A stretch of DNA of 64,000 nt from an uncultured Bacteroides sp. (lineage in GTDB: Bacteria; Bacteroidota; Bacteroidia; Bacteroidales; Bacteroidaceae), in the NCBI GenBank assembly GCA_900766005.1, contig CAAFTU010000053.1, positions 1 through 64,000 on the forward strand, read 5' to 3'. The notes below the pieces were generated by a model. It was given only the letters and a program-made list of their open reading frames with translations. It was not told the DNA's origin and did not search any database. Below are positions 35,601 through 43,765 of the stretch, piece after piece (the first letter of the stretch is position 1; each line of letters opens with the position of its first letter). The position numbers were made by a program, and so were the translations under genes.

Positions 35601-35868
35601 TGCTTATATCCGTCTGAAGGATTTGACCATCAGCTATACGTTGCCCAAGAAATGGCTGTCGCCTGTCGGTATCGATCAGTTGAAAGTATTTGCCAGCGGA
35701 CAGAACCTGTGGGTAGGAACCAAGTTGTTCAAGTATCTGGATCCGGATATTGTAAGTACGCGCCGTTCAAAGACAGATGGCGATAACTTGGCCGGTACGC
35801 TGACTTCCGACGGTAAGGCTTATCCGTTTAGCAAAACCTATTCTGTAGGTATTAATTTAACTTTCTAA
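32623..35868 (+). CDS. SusC/RagA-family TonB-dependent outer membrane transporter
   Basis: About 1081 residues. After a signal peptide (VKSICLLLTLLGSG region) comes a carboxypeptidase-regulatory-like domain (GTCTGVVNDAMGPVIGASVLV to about residue 115), then the TonB box and plug (LDEVVVVGYGTQKKVNLTGAV, DGVETSDISLVNPQDIESIS, YGARAAFGVVLITTKKG), and a 22-strand barrel ending in a hydrophobic Phe (GINLTF). It imports a glycan or peptide bound by the SusD partner. The frame is open back to 32515; 32623 is my choice, but ATGs at 32575, 32650 and 32656 are possible. No glycosidase, sulfatase, sigma/anti-sigma pair or hybrid sensor is nearby. Confidence 0.93.
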   Translation: MDVCLIKNAMLMQVKSICLLLTLLGSGAVGSVCAASHTDAAGIYATQQEGTCTGVVNDAMGPVIGASVLVKGTSNGAITDMDGKFSLSNVKKGDILQISFVGYATQEVQWTGQPLSVFLKDDTKKLDEVVVVGYGTQKKVNLTGAVTMAEGDVLQDRPIANVTQGLQGAIPNLNITFDGGSPTASASINVRGATSLNGGSALILVDGVETSDISLVNPQDIESISVLKDASSAAVYGARAAFGVVLITTKKGAKGQKLRVNYNNNFSWSTPSRLPEGINSSKWIHAINQCADNSDSGKFSSALVEAIDRYNSDPVHNPYAFLDETGSITAKGQWAYAANTDWFDEFYKKAAFMQQHNASISGGSDKSSYYGSVGYKGQDGLFAFGNDSYKRINMTFNFSTQLTDWLEVSFRTKYNRNEDDLPYTQEYMGSNPFHEVYRAFPFVPIYLPDGNFAAVEGSGFNYNIAGIMAQAGRDITKSDDFWYTGAFTLTPLKGLSIKGDYTGNKFFKQQKQHNKQLYQIQPDGSYLTKSSSKLNNNKYNDTYQALNLWAEYKLNIKDHGFGIMAGYNQESKNITALTTTVSDLYDNNTPISSLATTTSPLGEEATIWAVQGVFFRLNYDYKSRYLVEVNGRYDGSSKYKSGSRWGFFPSVSLGWRLSEEKFFEPAKKVFDNVKVRASLGTLGNQVTNGNFDYLGYLASEGLSYVMGGKELTGLKAPTLASTNITWEKVTTANFGLDLGLLNNRLNASFDYYIRYTNDMVIAKAYPAVLGTTGGKENLANMRTNGWELSLSWNDQIDNVAGSPLNYSIGFGLADSYSTITKYDNPYKALSDYYEGMRIGEIWGYVTDGFIQTEEEAKLMNTLQGEISKSGWKVGDIRYKDLDGKEGITKARTATDTGDQKVIGNTTPRFSYNITGGLSWKNFDVRVFFEGIGKRDIWVDSPVFWGFSGNEWQSAVNDYHVDNSWSPENQNAYFPIPTFSSRSKQVQTKYLQNGAYIRLKDLTISYTLPKKWLSPVGIDQLKVFASGQNLWVGTKLFKYLDPDIVSTRRSKTDGDNLAGTLTSDGKAYPFSKTYSVGINLTF

Positions 35869-35880
35869 AAATGAGTGAGT

Positions 35881-37611
35881 ATGAAGAAACTGATATATAT
35901 AGCATGTGGACTCTTGGCGGGAATGGCGCAAAGTTGCGATTTTCTTGATAAGGAGCCTGAAGACATCATCGAAACGGGCAAATTCTTTGAAAATGCCCAA
36001 GCGAATGCACTTGAGCAATACTGCAATGATTTCTATCCGAAATTGTTTTATGGGCATGGTGCACACAACGGATACAACTCGATGTTGGAAAAAGAATGGG
36101 ATTCTGACAATATTTTGCCCTGGAAGAAAAATGATGTCAGCTTCGGACATCATATTGTGCCGAATGAGGCAGCTGATACGGAATGGAAGTGGGAGAATGT
36201 GCGTGCCTGCAATATCTTTCTGAACAATTACACGAAATCGCCGGCTGCGCAGGCTGACAAGGAACGCTATGCGGGAGAAATTCTGTTTTTCAAGAGTCTC
36301 GACTATTTCAACAAGGTGGTGGCCTACGGCGATGTGCCTTGGTATGAGTCGGAATTGACGCCTGAAGATACGGACGAACTTTACAAAGGACGTGACTCTC
36401 GTATTGTGGTGATGAAAAATGTCTTGAATGACATTGATCAGGCCATCAAGTGGTTGCCCAAGAAAACGGAGGTTTATCGCGTAAGCAAAGATGCTGCCTT
36501 GGCCTTGAAAGCGCGTATGTGTCTGTTTGAGGGAACTTACCGCCGTTATCATGGCATCGAAGGGGATGTGGAGTTTTTGCAGGCTGCTTATGATGCTGCA
36601 GGTGAGCTGATGAAACCTGAGTATGGTTACAGCTTGTTTAAAGGCAGTGCTCCGAATAAGGCTTATTATGAACTGTTTATCCAGGAGGATTACAACAACA
36701 ATCCGGAAGTCATTCTTTCCAAGGAATACAATCCTGCAATCAATAAAGGAAACAACGTGTCTCGCCAGCTTCGCAAAGGGGAACCCGACCAGCTGATGGG
36801 GATGAGCCGTGACTGTGCCAACGATTACTTGAAAGCCGATGGTACTCCGTTTAATCCGTCAGGGGTTACAAAGGTGAAAGACGAACTGGAAAACCGGGAT
36901 CCTCGTTTGCTGCAGACGATTGCTACTCCCTATGCTGGTCCGTACACATATTACCTGGAAGGCAAGCGCAGTGATATTTCCACTTTGCTGGGCGGTGCTA
37001 CTCACTCCAGTACGGGCTATGCTATTGCTAAGTTCTATTCGGATGCCGATTATACCGAAACGCATGGTCAGGGAACGACGGATGCTATTTTGTTCCGTTA
37101 TGCAGAAGTGCTGCTTGTCCGTGCAGAAGCCGCTGCTGAATTGGGCAAAGACCCCGAATTGAATAAGACAGTGAATGAACTGCGTAACCGTGTTGGCTTT
37201 ACAGCCAAACTGACTGAGAATCCGGCAGCCGATCCGCTGCTGGTGGCTAAACATCCGAATGTCAATGGTGCCAAGGCCGATTTGATTCGTGAAATTCGCC
37301 GTGAACGTCGTGTGGAACTGTTTGGTGAAGGATTGCGTCGGAGCGACTTGCTGCGTTGGAAGTGCGGTAAGCGTCTGGCTGAAAAACGCGGAGGTATGCC
37401 TCTTTACACAGATGTGTATAGCGCTGCTGATATCGAAAAACTGAAAAAGAATGCCGGCGTATTGTCGGATGGTTCGTTGGATGTGTATGGCTATCGTTCC
37501 ATTGCTGATCCGGTGTTTGAAGAGCCGAAACATTATTTGTTCTCTTTGCCGCGCAATGAAATGGATTTGAACCCGAACTTGAAACCGAATAATCCGGGTT
37601 GGGGTGATTGA
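35881..37611 (+). CDS. SusD/RagB-family nutrient-binding lipoprotein
   Basis: A 576-residue outer-membrane surface lipoprotein that caps the SusC pore and binds its substrate. The lipobox is MAQSC with Cys19, followed by the usual DFLDKEPED. TPR-like repeats fill the N-terminal half, and the C-terminal SusD motif region has VELRNRVGFT and IRRERRVELFGEGLRRSDLLRW. The ATG at 35881 is right for the signal peptide; the ATG at 35871 is in another frame. It lies 12 bases after susC and ends at a strong terminator. The sequence does not reveal the substrate. Confidence 0.93.
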   Translation: MKKLIYIACGLLAGMAQSCDFLDKEPEDIIETGKFFENAQANALEQYCNDFYPKLFYGHGAHNGYNSMLEKEWDSDNILPWKKNDVSFGHHIVPNEAADTEWKWENVRACNIFLNNYTKSPAAQADKERYAGEILFFKSLDYFNKVVAYGDVPWYESELTPEDTDELYKGRDSRIVVMKNVLNDIDQAIKWLPKKTEVYRVSKDAALALKARMCLFEGTYRRYHGIEGDVEFLQAAYDAAGELMKPEYGYSLFKGSAPNKAYYELFIQEDYNNNPEVILSKEYNPAINKGNNVSRQLRKGEPDQLMGMSRDCANDYLKADGTPFNPSGVTKVKDELENRDPRLLQTIATPYAGPYTYYLEGKRSDISTLLGGATHSSTGYAIAKFYSDADYTETHGQGTTDAILFRYAEVLLVRAEAAAELGKDPELNKTVNELRNRVGFTAKLTENPAADPLLVAKHPNVNGAKADLIREIRRERRVELFGEGLRRSDLLRWKCGKRLAEKRGGMPLYTDVYSAADIEKLKKNAGVLSDGSLDVYGYRSIADPVFEEPKHYLFSLPRNEMDLNPNLKPNNPGWGD

Positions 37612-37696
37612 TCTTTTTGACGGAAGAGTTCAGGAGGAAGCTTTCGGGGCTTCTTCCTGAAAGTAGATAAGTAGGTATATGTATAATGCCTGGGAA

Positions 37697-37738
37697 AAGA
37701 ATCCCCTGCTGCAGTCACTTGCAGCAGGGGATTTTTTT
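37697..37738. terminator. terminator after susD
   Basis: ATCCCCTGCTGCA and TGCAGCAGGGGAT are perfect 13-base arms with a 6-base loop, followed by T7. Confidence 0.88.
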
Positions 37739-37763
37739 TAGTGGATTTCGGTACGCTTTTTCG

Positions 37764-38840
37764 TTATTTGTTCAGCATCAGGCTCATGTAGGGCCGAAGG
37801 GGTGTTAACAGGCGCTGCGTCAGTTCACTGATGCCGATGTGTTCATACGGTTCGGAGAGGGGAGTCTTTCCGTACGTGCAGGTGCCTTCTGACAGCAGGT
37901 AGTAGCCGTTGTTGAGAGGGAGTAGCTCGTCGGTCACTGCCCACCGGTGTTCCTCTTGAGGGAAGGCAGCGGCATATAGCTGCAGCACGGCAGGTACATT
38001 GATGAGGCGGGCCATTCCCAACGGATGGCTGGGGTACCCTTCGGAGGGAGGCAACAGCCGGAGAATGCGTTTGCCTTCATTCAGCTGGAAGACTGCTTCC
38101 CGTAAACGCTGTTCCGTGCAGTCATCATCGGCGAGCCATTCGCTGATTACCATTTCCGCTTCTTGCCGGTAAAGAAAGACCATTCCTTGCACGGACGCTC
38201 CTTTGCTGGCAACCAGCAGCCGGCCACTGCCCAGCTTCAGGTCGGCCAGCACGACGTGAAAGTCGTCCGGTGTGTGCTGAATGCAACAGGGACGTCCGGC
38301 TAAGTGTATGTTTAAATAATCATATATGTTTTTATCATATTCCTCAACCGGTCGTACGCTGATTTCTGAAGTCTGAGCAGCCGTCGCTTTGCAATCAGCT
38401 GCTGACTTGTCGACAGGGCTACGGGAGGGGCCGCCAGTTCGCAGGGGTGTCACTTCTTCCGTGGCATACGAAAAGACTGTAGCATAGCCCAAGCGTCCGT
38501 AATAGTTGAACAGCCACGGCTCTGCCGGAATCAGGGTGCTGAACAGAATTCCTTCCTGCCTCATGCGTTCAAACGAATGTGCGAGCAGTGTGCGCATGGC
38601 TCCCCGATTGCGGTGGTCGGGATGTGTACAGGCACCGGAGATGTACGAGGTAGGTACGGTTCTTCCGCAGAAAGTCATCGGATAGGGAAGCATCTGCAAG
38701 GCTGCAATCACTTCGTTTCCTTCCTTCAGTGTCTGATTTACCTCTTCCGAATAGCGGAGACGGAAATACAAGTCGGTGAAATCATCGCTGTCGTTGAAGC
38801 AGCGTTTCCACAATGCTTTGGTTTGTTCTTTTATCGTCAT
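37764..38840 (-). CDS. GNAT-family N-acetyltransferase (Eis-like architecture)
   Basis: A 358-residue protein. The N-terminal GNAT domain (to about 140) shows the acetyl-CoA motif THPDHRNRGAMRTLL and LFNYYGRLGYATVF. The rest resembles the second GNAT fold and sterol-carrier-like tail of Eis enzymes, a looser match. Eis-type enzymes acetylate amines, including aminoglycosides in mycobacteria, but no such activity can be claimed here. Residues about 150-165 form an Arg/Ser/Ala-rich linker. The DUF2156 gene lies 51 bases upstream on the same strand and is probably co-transcribed. Confidence 0.75.
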   Translation of the reverse strand: MTIKEQTKALWKRCFNDSDDFTDLYFRLRYSEEVNQTLKEGNEVIAALQMLPYPMTFCGRTVPTSYISGACTHPDHRNRGAMRTLLAHSFERMRQEGILFSTLIPAEPWLFNYYGRLGYATVFSYATEEVTPLRTGGPSRSPVDKSAADCKATAAQTSEISVRPVEEYDKNIYDYLNIHLAGRPCCIQHTPDDFHVVLADLKLGSGRLLVASKGASVQGMVFLYRQEAEMVISEWLADDDCTEQRLREAVFQLNEGKRILRLLPPSEGYPSHPLGMARLINVPAVLQLYAAAFPQEEHRWAVTDELLPLNNGYYLLSEGTCTYGKTPLSEPYEHIGISELTQRLLTPLRPYMSLMLNK

Positions 38841-38891
38841 AAGGTGCAGAATAAAATAACCGGTTGGAAAAAGAGGTTCTGTAGTCTGTGC

Positions 38892-39809
38892 CTACCATTT
38901 GATTCCGCTCATCGGTTGCTCCTTGAGGCAGGCCATGTATTTCTCCAGAATCAGAACCGGCTGATAAGACAGCTTGGCTTTGCGTAGTCCCTCAATGCCC
39001 AAATCTTCTTCCCTATTAATATAGGTATATTGTTCGGGTATGTGGTTGGCAAATTCATAATTGATCATGGCATACGCTCCTTCGATGCGGGTGTCTGCTT
39101 TCTCTACATGCACGCCGAACGTGTCTTCGTTGATAGGCATTCCGAAGGTGAAAGCCACAATCTGCCCGTTCACATGAAGAATACCTCCCGTCAGTCCCAG
39201 TTCGTCAAAATGATGGAGGGCATACACCAAAGCCCGCCGTTCGTTGCCGGTCCCTTCGTGCTGGTCGCAGTTGTTTGCTTTACACCAGGCCGCTTCCAGT
39301 TCCAGGCATTCCTGAATCCGGTCGTGTGTGATAGGAGTATACTCATACTCCGGATACAGCGTTCGGAAGCGGTTGATATGGTTCCGCTTGGGTTGAAACT
39401 TCTTTCCTTTCAGTGTGGCCAGGTCGCTGCGCAGGTAGATGTAGTCTGCATAGTCGCGGTCTTCGGTAAATACAAACTGTCCGGGAAACAGGTCCTCCAG
39501 CTGGGCTCGCATCTGGCTGCATACTCCCAGCATACAGAAAGGCTGGTTCTCTCTCTTTGCGTCTTCGGTCAGTTCCCTCAGTATGTCGCTGGGGTTGCCG
39601 TTGCCCACGGGCATCATGTAGGCCAGCTGTTCTCCGGCCCAGAACTTGAAGGCTAGAAAATCTCCGGATACGGCAAACCGGGTGTCGTACAGAAAGCGCC
39701 AGCTGCAAAGGTTGGAGAATGATAAATCACAGTTGCGCCGTCCGCTCTTCAGGGTGAAGGACGTGATGGTTTCTCTGTCTGCTAAAGTGATATCCTTAAA
39801 TGTAATCAT
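38892..39809 (-). CDS. DUF2156 (phosphatidylglycerol lysyltransferase C-terminal-like) protein
   Basis: A 305-residue soluble protein with two GNAT-like halves, related to the C-terminal domain of MprF-type lysyltransferases (DUF2156). Recognisable parts are DLSFSNLCSWRFLY near the start, RNHINRF before the middle, and the C-terminal AYAMINYEFANHIPEQYTYINREEDLG, as in the family. It has no membrane domain, so it is not a full lipid flippase-synthase. Substrate unknown. Followed by another GNAT-type gene, which suggests a small modification unit. Confidence 0.82.
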   Translation of the reverse strand: MITFKDITLADRETITSFTLKSGRRNCDLSFSNLCSWRFLYDTRFAVSGDFLAFKFWAGEQLAYMMPVGNGNPSDILRELTEDAKRENQPFCMLGVCSQMRAQLEDLFPGQFVFTEDRDYADYIYLRSDLATLKGKKFQPKRNHINRFRTLYPEYEYTPITHDRIQECLELEAAWCKANNCDQHEGTGNERRALVYALHHFDELGLTGGILHVNGQIVAFTFGMPINEDTFGVHVEKADTRIEGAYAMINYEFANHIPEQYTYINREEDLGIEGLRKAKLSYQPVLILEKYMACLKEQPMSGIKW

Positions 39810-39874
39810 AACAGGATGATTTAGATGGAGCGTTTGTTATAACAAAAAATAATGGCAGATGAAATGTTTTTGTT

Positions 39875-40570
39875 TTATAGAACTCCCAGCAAGTGGAGAA
39901 TGGTGGGGGTGAGCAAGGCAGTGAAAATGCCGTTCAATGTAAGCCCCAGGCTGGCATAGGCTCCATACTTGCTGCTGACATCCATGGCTGTGGAGGTGCC
40001 TACTGCGTGTGCAGCCGTTCCCATGGAAAGTCCTTGGGCAATGGGGCTGCCCACTTTCATCAGCTGCATGGTCTTGAAGCCGCAAATCGCTCCCAGCAAA
40101 CCCACCACGACCACAACGGCTGCCGTGAGTGAGGGAATACCGCCGATGGCTTTGGTCACCTCCATGGCTATCGGGGTTGTGACCGATTTGGGGGCCAGCG
40201 ACAGGATGATTTCCTGCGAAGCGCCCATCAGTTTGGCTATCAGTACGACGGATACCACACCGACAATGCATCCAGCCAGCTGAGACAGGAGAATGGGAAG
40301 CAGCTGTTTCTTAATCATTTCCAATTGAAGATAGAGGGGAACTCCCAGGGCCACCACGGCCGGGCGCAGCCAGAATTCAATCAAGGCACCTCCCTCATGA
40401 TAGGTCTCGTACGGTATGTCGGCCGCCTTGAGGAATGCAATGAGGATGGCAATGGTCAGTAATATCGGGTTGAGTAATACAAATCCTGTTTTCTTTTGCA
40501 GCAGTTTGGCAAAGAAGAAGACACTGAAAGTGAGAGCCAGGAGGAAGAATTCGTTTTCTAAAAAGCTCAT
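39875..40570 (-). CDS. lrgB: LrgB/CidB family membrane protein
   Basis: A 231-residue membrane protein with about six to seven hydrophobic segments. The LrgB signature is present: SVTTPIAMEVTKAIGGIPSL and GTAAHAVGTSTAM. The family was first described as holin-antiholin controllers of autolysis in Staphylococcus; in several bacteria LrgAB or its fused plant relative moves pyruvate or glycolate. Its LrgA partner lies 68 bases upstream, and the pair diverges from pta-ackA. Confidence 0.9.
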   Translation of the reverse strand: MSFLENEFFLLALTFSVFFFAKLLQKKTGFVLLNPILLTIAILIAFLKAADIPYETYHEGGALIEFWLRPAVVALGVPLYLQLEMIKKQLLPILLSQLAGCIVGVVSVVLIAKLMGASQEIILSLAPKSVTTPIAMEVTKAIGGIPSLTAAVVVVVGLLGAICGFKTMQLMKVGSPIAQGLSMGTAAHAVGTSTAMDVSSKYGAYASLGLTLNGIFTALLTPTILHLLGVL

Positions 40571-40638
40571 TTGTTGTTTTATTAAAAGGTTTATTTTTTC
40601 CAGTTAACGGATTTTATTTTTCCGGTTAATAGGAGTTA

Positions 40639-40977
40639 CTATTTGATTTTGCGGGCCAGCTGGTGTACCCATCCGGTGACGACCAGCACCAGCGCTGTGC
40701 TGACAATGGTGGCAGTCACAATCGGCCAGAATTCTGCGGCAATGACATCAAAATAGAGCATCAGCGCCACACCGGGCGGCACAAAGAAGAAACCTAAGTT
40801 CGCTACCAGAAAGTCGGATAACCCCTGCACCCAGTGCAGCTTGATCCAACCTAACTTTAAAAAGAGGGTGAGCAGCAACATTCCGATGATGCTGGAGGGG
40901 AGCTTAATCCCTGTGAGATATACAATCCATTCACCCAAAGCCAAACAGCCAAATAAAATGGCACACTGACGTATCAT
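40639..40977 (-). CDS. lrgA: LrgA/CidA family membrane protein
   Basis: A 112-residue membrane protein with four hydrophobic segments, partner of LrgB. The family's GMLLLTLFLKLGWI and FFVPPGVALMLYFDVI regions are plain. The -7 box TACCTTTG lies about 40 bases upstream. The lrgA-lrgB order and the divergent pta-ackA pair link the operon to acetate and pyruvate metabolism. Confidence 0.9.
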   Translation of the reverse strand: MIRQCAILFGCLALGEWIVYLTGIKLPSSIIGMLLLTLFLKLGWIKLHWVQGLSDFLVANLGFFFVPPGVALMLYFDVIAAEFWPIVTATIVSTALVLVVTGWVHQLARKIK

Positions 40978-41016
40978 AACTAATTTTACCTATTGATTAT
41001 ATATTGAAAAACGTTG

Positions 41017-41024
41017 CAAAGGTA
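41017..41024 (-). promoter_or_regulatory. -7 box of lrgA-lrgB
   Basis: TACCTTTG on the minus strand, 40 bases before the lrgA ATG. Confidence 0.55.
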
Positions 41025-41117
41025 TGAAAAATCAGAGAACAGTGTTAAATATTATAATAATTTAGACTTGGCAATAAAATATGGACGAAATTGTAATATG
41101 GATATTGCAAAATTGAC

Positions 41118-41125
41118 TACTTTTG
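41118..41125 (+). promoter_or_regulatory. -7 box of pta-ackA
   Basis: TACTTTTG, with ATTG about 24 bases upstream; leader about 45 bases. Confidence 0.6.
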
Positions 41126-41177
41126 TACCGCAAATCATAAATCGAAAGAAGGTTTTATAATAATATTTAATATTTCT

Positions 41178-42197
41178 ATGGTCAATTTAATCAACCAAAT
41201 CGTAGAACGCGCAAAAGCAAACCGCCAGCGCATTGTTCTTCCTGAAGGAACAGAAGAACGTACATTAAAAGCTGCCAACCAAATTCTGACAGACGAAGTA
41301 GCTGATTTGATTCTCTTGGGTAACCCGGATGAAATCAAGGAACTTGCTGTGAAATGGGGATTGGGAAACATCAGCAAGGCTACTATCATCGACCCGGCTG
41401 CTTCTCCCAAGCACGAAGAATATGCACAGCTGTTGTGTGAACTCCGTAAGAAAAAAGGTATGACCATCGAAGAAGCTCGCAACCTGACCAATGATCCTTT
41501 GTTCTTCGGCTGCCTGATGATGAAGAGCGGCGATGCTGACGGACAGTTAGCGGGTGCACGCAATACTACAGGTAACGTGTTGCGTCCTGCTTTGCAGATT
41601 ATTAAAACAGCTCCGGGCATCACTTGTGTATCTGGTGCTATGCTGTTGCTGACTCATGCTCCTGAATGTGGCAAGAACGGTATCCTGGTAATGGGTGACG
41701 TGGCTGTTACTCCGGTGCCTGATGCAAACCAATTGGCTCAGATTGCTATCTGTACAGCTCAGACTGCCAAGGCTGTGGCTGGTATCGAAAACCCCAAAGT
41801 AGCTATGCTGAGCTTCTCTACAAAGGGTTCTGCTAAGCATGAAGTGGTAGACAAAGTGGTAGAGGCTACTAAAATTGCCAAGGAAATGGCTCCTACATTG
41901 GATTTGGACGGTGAACTGCAGGCTGATGCTGCATTGGTGCCTGAAGTAGGTTCAAGCAAAGCTCCGGGTTCTAACGTTGCCGGACAGGCAAACGTACTGG
42001 TGGCTCCGAGCCTGGAAGTGGGTAACATCTCTTATAAACTGGTTCAACGTCTGGGACATGCTGAAGCAATCGGTCCTATCTTGCAGGGTATCGCTTGTCC
42101 GGTGAACGACTTGTCTCGCGGCTGTTCTATCGAAGATGTTTACCGCATGATTGCTATTACTGCCAATCAGGCTATTGCTGCCAAGGCAAACCGTTAA
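41178..42197 (+). CDS. pta: phosphate acetyltransferase
   Basis: A 339-residue enzyme exchanging CoA for phosphate on acetyl-CoA, the short single-domain form. Typical motifs are LPEGTEERTLKAA near the start, LGNPDEIKEL, and the C-terminal SKAPGSNVAGQANVLV and LQGIACPVNDLSRGCS. Acts with acetate kinase, 36 bases downstream, to make ATP and acetate during fermentation. Confidence 0.96.
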   Translation: MVNLINQIVERAKANRQRIVLPEGTEERTLKAANQILTDEVADLILLGNPDEIKELAVKWGLGNISKATIIDPAASPKHEEYAQLLCELRKKKGMTIEEARNLTNDPLFFGCLMMKSGDADGQLAGARNTTGNVLRPALQIIKTAPGITCVSGAMLLLTHAPECGKNGILVMGDVAVTPVPDANQLAQIAICTAQTAKAVAGIENPKVAMLSFSTKGSAKHEVVDKVVEATKIAKEMAPTLDLDGELQADAALVPEVGSSKAPGSNVAGQANVLVAPSLEVGNISYKLVQRLGHAEAIGPILQGIACPVNDLSRGCSIEDVYRMIAITANQAIAAKANR

Positions 42198-42233
42198 TCT
42201 TTTATCTCTAATCGCTTTTAAAAAACAGACAAT

Positions 42234-43436
42234 ATGAAAATTTTGGTATTGAACTGCGGAAGTTCATCTATTAAATACAAATTGTTCGATATGACCTCTA
42301 AAGAGGTGATTGCTCAAGGGGGTATCGAAAAAATCGGTTTGAAGGGTTCATTCCTGAAGCTGACTTTGCCCAACGGTGAAAAGAAGATTCTGGAAAAAGA
42401 CATTCCGGAACACACAGTGGGTGTGGAATTCATTCTGAATACTCTGACCAGTGCCGAATATGGTGCTATCAAGTCATTGGATGAAATCAATGCCGTAGGT
42501 CACCGTATGGTTCACGGAGGCGAACGCTTCAGCGAATCGGTATTGCTGAACGAAGAGGTGATTGGAGCATTCGTAGCTTGCAACGACTTGGCTCCGCTGC
42601 ACAACCCGGCCAACCTGAAGGGAGTAAATGCAGTGACTGCTATCCTGCCGAACGTACCGCAGGTAGGTGTGTTCGATACGGCTTTCCATCAGACAATGCC
42701 CGATTATGCTTACATGTATGCTGTGCCTTACGAACTGTATGAAAAATACGGTGTACGTCGTTACGGCTTCCACGGAACTTCTCACCGCTATGTTTCTAAG
42801 CGTGTGTGCGAATTCCTGGGTGTGAATCCGGAAGGCAAGCGTATCATTACTTGCCACATTGGTAACGGTGGTTCTATCGCTGCTATCAAGGACGGTAAAT
42901 GTATGGATACCACTATGGGATTGACTCCGCTGGAAGGTCTGATGATGGGTACTCGCAGCGGTGATATCGATGCCGGTGCTGTAGCTTTCATCATGGATAA
43001 GGAAGGTTTGGATACAACAGGTATTTCTAACCTGCTCAACAAGAAGAGCGGTGTGCTCGGTGTTTCTGGTGTATCAAGCGATATGCGTGAACTGGATGCT
43101 GCTTGTCTGGAAGGCAACGAAAAGGCAATCCTGGCTGAAAAGATGTACTACTACCGCATCAAGAAATACATCGGTGCTTATGCTGCTGCTTTGGGTGGTG
43201 TGGATATCATCCTGTTTACTGGTGGTGTGGGTGAGAACCAGTCACAATGCCGTCGTGAAGTGTGCAAGGGCCTCGAATTTATCGGTGTGGAACTGAACCA
43301 GGAACTCAACAATGAAATCCATGGTGACGAAGCCGTTATCTCTACTCCTGAATCGAAGGTGAAGGTAGTGGTGATTCCTACAGACGAAGAGCTGATGATT
43401 GCTTCTGATACAATGGATATCCTGAACAGACAATAA
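42234..43436 (+). CDS. ackA: acetate kinase
   Basis: A 400-residue kinase that turns acetyl phosphate and ADP into acetate and ATP. The N-terminal phosphate motif LNCGSSSIKYKL, the substrate loop VGHRMVHGGERF, the GFHGTSHRYVS segment, ITCHIGNGGSIAAI and the FTGGVGENQ motif are all intact. Full length, paired with pta, and ended by a strong terminator. Confidence 0.97.
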   Translation: MKILVLNCGSSSIKYKLFDMTSKEVIAQGGIEKIGLKGSFLKLTLPNGEKKILEKDIPEHTVGVEFILNTLTSAEYGAIKSLDEINAVGHRMVHGGERFSESVLLNEEVIGAFVACNDLAPLHNPANLKGVNAVTAILPNVPQVGVFDTAFHQTMPDYAYMYAVPYELYEKYGVRRYGFHGTSHRYVSKRVCEFLGVNPEGKRIITCHIGNGGSIAAIKDGKCMDTTMGLTPLEGLMMGTRSGDIDAGAVAFIMDKEGLDTTGISNLLNKKSGVLGVSGVSSDMRELDAACLEGNEKAILAEKMYYYRIKKYIGAYAAALGGVDIILFTGGVGENQSQCRREVCKGLEFIGVELNQELNNEIHGDEAVISTPESKVKVVVIPTDEELMIASDTMDILNRQ

Positions 43437-43471
43437 TTGATTCTACAGAATAGAATGAAATAGCTTACTTG

Positions 43472-43510
43472 GGCTGCAATGCTTTTTCAACGGCATTGCA
43501 GCCTTTTTTT
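43472..43510 (+). terminator. terminator after ackA
   Basis: GGCTGCAATGC and GCATTGCAGCC are perfect 11-base arms with a 10-base loop, followed by T7. Confidence 0.9.
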
Positions 43511-43515
43511 GTTGA

Positions 43516-43597
43516 TTCACCGAGGTGGTTCAGGTGGCCCACCCGGGTGAACCACTTAAACCACCTCGGTGAACCACCTGAACCACCCGGGTGGGCC
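43516..43597. repeat. GC-rich nested palindromic repeat, copy 2
   Basis: Four short palindrome-like units of the form CACCNNGGTG follow each other: CACCGAGGTGG, CCACCCGGGTG, CCACCTCGGTG and CCACCCGGGTGG. TTCACCGAGGTGGTT (43516-43530) pairs perfectly with AACCACCTCGGTGAA (43559-43573), GGTTCAGGTGG (43527-43537) with CCACCTGAACC (43574-43584), and GGCCCACCCGGGTG (43536-43549) with CACCCGGGTGGGCC (43584-43597). Several different folds are possible. Same family as 14345-14400. Confidence 0.8.
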
Positions 43598-43726
43598 AAT
43601 CCGAAAGCGGGGCGTTTCTCTTCTTATCGCTTTGCTTTTTTCGTTGGATTTCAGTAAATGAAACACCTTGAAGGGTGATGCTTTTTTTTATTTCTCTCCA
43701 TCTTCCTTTTTCTTCTTTTTTTTCTC

Positions 43727-43734
43727 TTACTTTG
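43727..43734 (+). promoter_or_regulatory. weak -7 box of the glycosyltransferase-radC unit
   Basis: TTACTTTG, one mismatch to TAnnTTTG, at the end of a pyrimidine-rich tract and about 32 bases before the ATG. Confidence 0.4.
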
Positions 43735-43765
43735 CAGGTCTAAACATGTATATTCATAATTTGAT

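Noticed and set aside
37764..38840. Aminoglycoside resistance by the Eis-like acetyltransferase
   Set aside because: The similarity is only in general architecture, with no evidence for the substrate.
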